A stretch of 17,004 nt of DNA, taken from the NCBI GenBank assembly GCA_937925655.1, contig CALAMC010000061.1, positions 1 to 17,004 on the forward strand, written 5' to 3'. Of the stretch, positions 13,784 through 17,004 are shown in pieces. The translations under genes were made by a program, and so were the position numbers. Under the pieces are notes generated by a model, which had not been told where the DNA came from, ran no database searches, and was given only the letters and a program-made list of their open reading frames with translations. Numbering within the stretch: the stretch's first letter is position 1; each line of letters starts with the position of its first letter. The DNA comes from an uncultured candidate division Zixibacteria bacterium. GTDB taxonomy: Bacteria; Zixibacteria; MSB-5A5; GN15; PGXB01.

Positions 13784-15634
13784 ATGAATTACCGTCTGAA
13801 AAAAACCGGGTTTCGCTGGGAACTTACCCTTGGCCTGGCGACGATAATACTTGTCCTGCTGATTTTAAACATCGCCTCACATTACGCCATGTTCCGACTG
13901 AAGGATTCGCTTCTGACTTCTACCTTTGACAGGCTGTCCGAAGCGGCGCTGGTTATTGCGGCGAAAATGACCGACGCGGGCGAGGCGCACTTGTCGGATG
14001 ACGACAAGGACCGTATCGCCGCAGAATATGTCTTCACCGGTCTGGAAGTCATCCATTTGAATTACGACCGGGCGCTGGCTTTAGGGAGAGGGGATATAAC
14101 CGATTCAGTCTTTTCCTCCATCGATTCGCAAGTGACGGCAGAGGAGATTCATCCGTTGTTATTGCAGGATGACGTATTCATTCATCGCGACGGCGAATTG
14201 ATTTCCCATTATCTGCATTCGCTGGAAATCGATGGATCGACGTACGTATTGCATTTGCAGTCGGAAAACAGGATTCTGGCGTCGCTGGAGAGAGCCGGCA
14301 AGGTTCTGGTTTTTTTCGGTCTGGTCGGGGTGGGGGTGATTATATTCGTGTCGGCGGCCTTCATTCGCAAGGCGACGCATCCGTTCAGTCGGTTGCGTGA
14401 AAAAGCCGAAAAAACCGGGCATTTCAACGCCAATAATGTCGATGAAATCGATGAACTCATCAACTCCTATGAAAAGATAATCGCCGATCTCAAAAGCAAC
14501 GAGGCCGAACTGGTCCGCCTTAACGCAAGGATAAAAAGCCGCGCCGATGAACTCGAGGCGCACAATGCCTATATCCTGCGGTCGATCGCAACGGGTATCA
14601 TGACCCTGGATAACGAAGGTCGGGTATCGAGCGCCAATCAGGCGATATGCCGTATTCTCGGATTTGATGCGGCCCAAAGTGGCGGGAAACTATACGGCGA
14701 GGTTATGAATAGATATCCCGAGATTTGCTCGTATATCGGGACCTATTTGACCGATCAGAAGCCGCTCAATAATCAGGGAATGGCCATCAGTGCGCCTGAT
14801 GGGGTGCGCAGAATTCTGGCAATATCGATAACGGGCTTGTCTGACGCACAAAACAATAAAATAGGCATGTCGATTTTAATCAATGACATGACCGAACTGG
14901 ATCGCTTGCAGAAAGAAGTCGAGGCCAAAAATTCGATGGCTTTATTGGGCGAGATGTCGGGCGGGCTGGCGCATCAGCTCCGAAATTCCATGGCGGCGAT
15001 TGTCGGGCTGGGAAAACTTATCGTGAAGAAAGCCGGGGCTGACCACCCGGCCGGCCAAAATGCGGCGCTGGTGTTAAAAGAGGCGCTTGAGGCAGAAACG
15101 CTGGTTTCGCGTTTTCTGGATTTTGCACGGCCTCTGGCCATAAACAACGAGATTTTTGATATTTCGGGGATGTTGTCAGACCTGATTGATTCATATAAGC
15201 ATAAATACAATAATATAAACTATTACTTTAATGGTAACGCCGAGCGAATTTTGATAAACGGCGACAGCCTGCTTTTAAAACAGGCGGTCTCCAATATCAT
15301 CGATAACGCCTCCCGCGCCTGCGGTGACCGGGGCGAGGTGAAAATCAATCTTGTCATCGACGGGAAGTCACTTCGGGTCGAGATATATGATACCGGGCCG
15401 GGGATATCCGATGATGTCGGGGATAAGGTATTTGCCCCGTTTTATTCGACCAGCCCGTCGGGCACGGGGCTGGGTCTTCCGCTGGCCCGCAAAATCGTGC
15501 TTCTTCACGAAGGCTTTCTGGGCTATGACAGAAGACCGGAGGGAGGCACGGTTTTCACTATCACATTGCCGCTTTCGCAACCGGGACCGGTTGAAGCGGG
15601 GCTTTTGTCGGCCGACAAATTCATTGCCTCATAA
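13784..15634 (+). CDS. Two-TM PAS sensor histidine kinase, NtrB-like
   Basis: This is a 616-residue membrane kinase. TM1 (~13-35) and TM2 (~172-193) bound a ~135-residue extracytoplasmic sensor region of no recognised family. A HAMP-like linker and coiled coil (~194-262) lead to a PAS domain (~262-375, ILRSIATGIMTLDNEGRVSSANQAICRILGF). The HisKA box GEMSGGLAHQLRNSMAAI has the phospho-accepting His at 397. The ATPase domain (~490-605) has N box QAVSNIIDNASRAC, G1 YDTGPGI, F box FAPFYST and G2 GTGLGLPLA. The PAS-HisKA type resembles NtrB/AtoS kinases that pair with NtrC regulators. No regulator is adjacent, so the NtrC-type regulator at 2125-3471 is a possible partner (inference). No Shine-Dalgarno is visible. 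Confidence 0.92.
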   Translation: MNYRLKKTGFRWELTLGLATIILVLLILNIASHYAMFRLKDSLLTSTFDRLSEAALVIAAKMTDAGEAHLSDDDKDRIAAEYVFTGLEVIHLNYDRALALGRGDITDSVFSSIDSQVTAEEIHPLLLQDDVFIHRDGELISHYLHSLEIDGSTYVLHLQSENRILASLERAGKVLVFFGLVGVGVIIFVSAAFIRKATHPFSRLREKAEKTGHFNANNVDEIDELINSYEKIIADLKSNEAELVRLNARIKSRADELEAHNAYILRSIATGIMTLDNEGRVSSANQAICRILGFDAAQSGGKLYGEVMNRYPEICSYIGTYLTDQKPLNNQGMAISAPDGVRRILAISITGLSDAQNNKIGMSILINDMTELDRLQKEVEAKNSMALLGEMSGGLAHQLRNSMAAIVGLGKLIVKKAGADHPAGQNAALVLKEALEAETLVSRFLDFARPLAINNEIFDISGMLSDLIDSYKHKYNNINYYFNGNAERILINGDSLLLKQAVSNIIDNASRACGDRGEVKINLVIDGKSLRVEIYDTGPGISDDVGDKVFAPFYSTSPSGTGLGLPLARKIVLLHEGFLGYDRRPEGGTVFTITLPLSQPGPVEAGLLSADKFIAS

Positions 15635-15652
15635 CGGTCATTTTGATATATT
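15624..15652 (+). promoter_or_regulatory. Candidate sigma-70 promoter for efp
   Basis: TTGCCT (15624-15629, 4 of 6) is followed after 17 bp by TATATT (15647-15652, 5 of 6). The start would be near 15659, 25 nt before the efp ATG. The -35 lies in the last codons of the kinase gene. Confidence 0.42.
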
Positions 15653-15683
15653 GCCGCGTTATAAAAACGGAGGATGCAGACAG

Positions 15684-16244
15684 ATGTTATCGACCAGTGA
15701 TTTCAGACGCGGATTGCGATTGATGTTCGAGGGGAGCCCGTGGTTCATTATCGACTTTCAGCATGTCAAGATGGGCCGGGGGCGGCCGCATGTCAAAGCC
15801 AAGATGAAAAATTTATTGACCGGGAATATAATCGAGAAGTCGTTTTTGACGACCGAATCGTTCGACGTGCCCGATTTGGAAAACCGCACCATGCAGTTTC
15901 TTTATGTACAGAACGACGAATACGTATTCATGGACAGTAAAACATTCGACCAGATTAATGTTGCGGCCGAAACGCTCGGCGATTCGCGCTGGTACCTTAT
16001 GGAAAACCATGAATACAACGTTCTTCTTTATGAAGGTCGCGCCATATCGCTGGATTTGCCGGCGTCGGTGATTCTGGAAGTGACCGAAGCGGAGCCGGCG
16101 GTGAAGGGTGACTCGGTTTCGAATATCATGAAACCGGCCAAAGTGGAAACCGGTCTGGAAATCAAGGTGCCGCTGTTTGTCAAGCAGGGGGACAAGGTCA
16201 AAATCGACACCCGCACGGGTGAATACCTTGAGCGAGCCAATTAG
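15684..16244 (+). CDS. efp: Elongation factor P
   Basis: This 186-residue protein is the usual EF-P length. The N-terminal KOW-like domain includes FRRGLRLMFEGSPWFIIDFQHVKMGRGRPHVKAKMKNLLTG. The two OB domains include TMQFLYVQNDEYVFMD, LPASVILEVTEAEPAVKGDSVSNIMKPAKVETGLEIKVPLFVKQGDKVKIDTRTGEY. EF-P relieves ribosome stalling at polyproline. The domain I tip residue, Lys34 in E. coli, is Arg32 here, the position glycosylated in EarP-type EF-Ps. No modifying-enzyme gene is in the window. The ATG at 15684 has GGAGG (15669-15673) 10 nt upstream; the frame is open farther upstream, but that part has no EF-P similarity. Confidence 0.97.
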   Translation: MLSTSDFRRGLRLMFEGSPWFIIDFQHVKMGRGRPHVKAKMKNLLTGNIIEKSFLTTESFDVPDLENRTMQFLYVQNDEYVFMDSKTFDQINVAAETLGDSRWYLMENHEYNVLLYEGRAISLDLPASVILEVTEAEPAVKGDSVSNIMKPAKVETGLEIKVPLFVKQGDKVKIDTRTGEYLERAN

Positions 16245-16884
16245 TATCGACGAGGACAAGGTGGTCCTCGGCATCGATGAATCGGGCAAGGGGGATTTTT
16301 TCGGACCGCTGGTGGTCGCCGGGGTTTTGGCCGACGGCCGGGCATTTAAGAAACTGGCCGATATCGGGGCGCGCGATTCCAAGAAAATCAGCGAAAATCG
16401 TATCAAGGAACTGGCCCGCTTTATCCGCGAGAATATGCCATACTCGGTGGTGTTGATCGGGCCGGAGAAGTACAATCAGCTGTATGCCAGAATTCGGAAT
16501 TTGAATCGTCTTCTGGCCTGGGGACACAGCCGGGTGATCGAAAATGTCGCCGAGAAAAATCATGTCGATCTGGCGATATCGGATAAATTCAGCAAGGGTG
16601 ACCGTCTCGGTCAGGCGCTGATGAGTCGGGGCAAGGAAATCAAATTGATTCAGGAAGTGCGGGCGGAGGCGAATCTGCCGGTGGCGGCGGCCTCGATTGT
16701 GGCGCGGGATGCGTTCGTGGAGCAGATGAAGAAGCTCTCCGAGCAGTACGGCTGCAAATTGCCGCTGGGGGCGGGGACCCCGGTGGACAAAGTCGCACGG
16801 GAGCTGGTGGCGAAGTTCGGGGTTGAAATTCTCGGTAAAATTTCCAAAGTACATTTCAAGAATTACACGCGGGCAATTGCCTGA
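16228..16884 (+). CDS. rnhC: Ribonuclease HIII, short form
   Basis: This ~218-residue protein has the RNase HIII catalytic signature VVLGIDESGKGDFFGPLVVAG (D17, E18), RDSKKIS, and the third acidic residue in AISDKF (D119). EANLPVAAASIVARDAF and the terminal KVHFKNYTRA are also present. The GKGDFFGP wording separates it from RNase HII (usually GRGPLAGP). It cleaves RNA in RNA:DNA hybrids. The family's usual N-terminal TBP-like substrate-binding domain (~80 residues in Bacillus-type enzymes) is absent. The likely start is TTG 16228, preceded by GGGTGA (16217-16222) and overlapping efp by 17 bp; a longer in-frame version would lie deeper inside efp. Confidence 0.88.
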   Translation: MSEPISIDEDKVVLGIDESGKGDFFGPLVVAGVLADGRAFKKLADIGARDSKKISENRIKELARFIRENMPYSVVLIGPEKYNQLYARIRNLNRLLAWGHSRVIENVAEKNHVDLAISDKFSKGDRLGQALMSRGKEIKLIQEVRAEANLPVAAASIVARDAFVEQMKKLSEQYGCKLPLGAGTPVDKVARELVAKFGVEILGKISKVHFKNYTRAIA

Positions 16885-17004
16885 CCGGATCGCGATTAGC
16901 CGGATTAAGACGTCAGGAAAGGGTTCCTGACGGCGCTGTCAAAGTATATTAAAGAATTACAGTCGGGCGGTGGACTGACCGAAACGCGATTAGCCGGATT
17001 AAGA
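16881..17004. repeat. 30-bp direct repeat, 94-bp period, at window edge
   Basis: CTGACCG...CGCGATTAGCCGGATTAAGA occurs at 16881-16910 and again at 16975-17004, 28 of 30 bases identical (differences at 16888/16982 and 16890/16984). The first copy overlaps the last codons of rnhC. The second copy ends exactly at the window edge, so the repeat may be longer or part of an array. Confidence 0.88.
16911..16932. repeat. 9-bp perfect hairpin between the direct repeats
   Basis: CGTCAGGAA (16911-16919) pairs with TTCCTGACG (16924-16932) around AGGG, starting immediately after the first repeat copy. No T run follows, so it is more likely a REP-like hairpin than an intrinsic terminator. Confidence 0.65.

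Overview
The window reads as chromosomal DNA from a diderm (Gram-negative-type) bacterium, roughly balanced in base composition. The evidence is an outer-membrane-type barrel protein, a lipoprotein, and a DnaK that keeps the N-terminal-domain insert typical of Gram-negative Hsp70s. The gene order hrcA-grpE-dnaK-dnaJ-prmA-rsmE, DUF4384/PEGA envelope proteins and CAAG-loop intergenic hairpins would fit an uncultivated FCB-type lineage such as Zixibacteria. That placement is an impression from gene content, not a result. Every supported gene lies on the + strand.

Left part (1-2087): the 3' end of an elongation factor G gene ends in a clear terminator. A gene-free stretch of about 700 bp follows. 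It holds three small hairpin repeats and a precise 52-bp tandem repeat (about 3.7 copies). Next is a small secreted barrel protein gene with its own candidate promoter and a strong terminator.

Centre-left (2125-6304): an NtrC-type sigma-54 response regulator is followed by a near-consensus -24/-12 promoter. Three genes for exported proteins come next: an FN3-like lipoprotein, a DUF4384+PEGA protein with a long Ser/Arg-rich tail, and a 103-residue protein with one EF-hand-like loop behind an 11-bp hairpin. This looks like a sigma-54-controlled envelope module. It is the least familiar part of the window.

Centre (6355-12919): a sigma-70 promoter overlaps a slightly degenerate CIRCE operator and starts the heat-shock operon hrcA-grpE-dnaK-dnaJ-prmA-rsmE. 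HrcA would repress its own operon. GrpE/DnaK/DnaJ form the Hsp70 machine. PrmA methylates ribosomal protein L11 and RsmE methylates 16S rRNA, which ties ribosome modification to chaperone expression. The dnaK-dnaJ spacer is very AT-rich, and dnaJ has no Shine-Dalgarno.

Right part (12947-17004): a prepilin peptidase, a two-TM PAS histidine kinase of NtrB type (a possible but unproven partner of the sigma-54 regulator), elongation factor P with arginine at the tip position, and a short RNase HIII that starts inside efp at a probable TTG. The last 124 bp contain a 30-bp direct repeat (94-bp period) and a 9-bp hairpin, running off the window edge.
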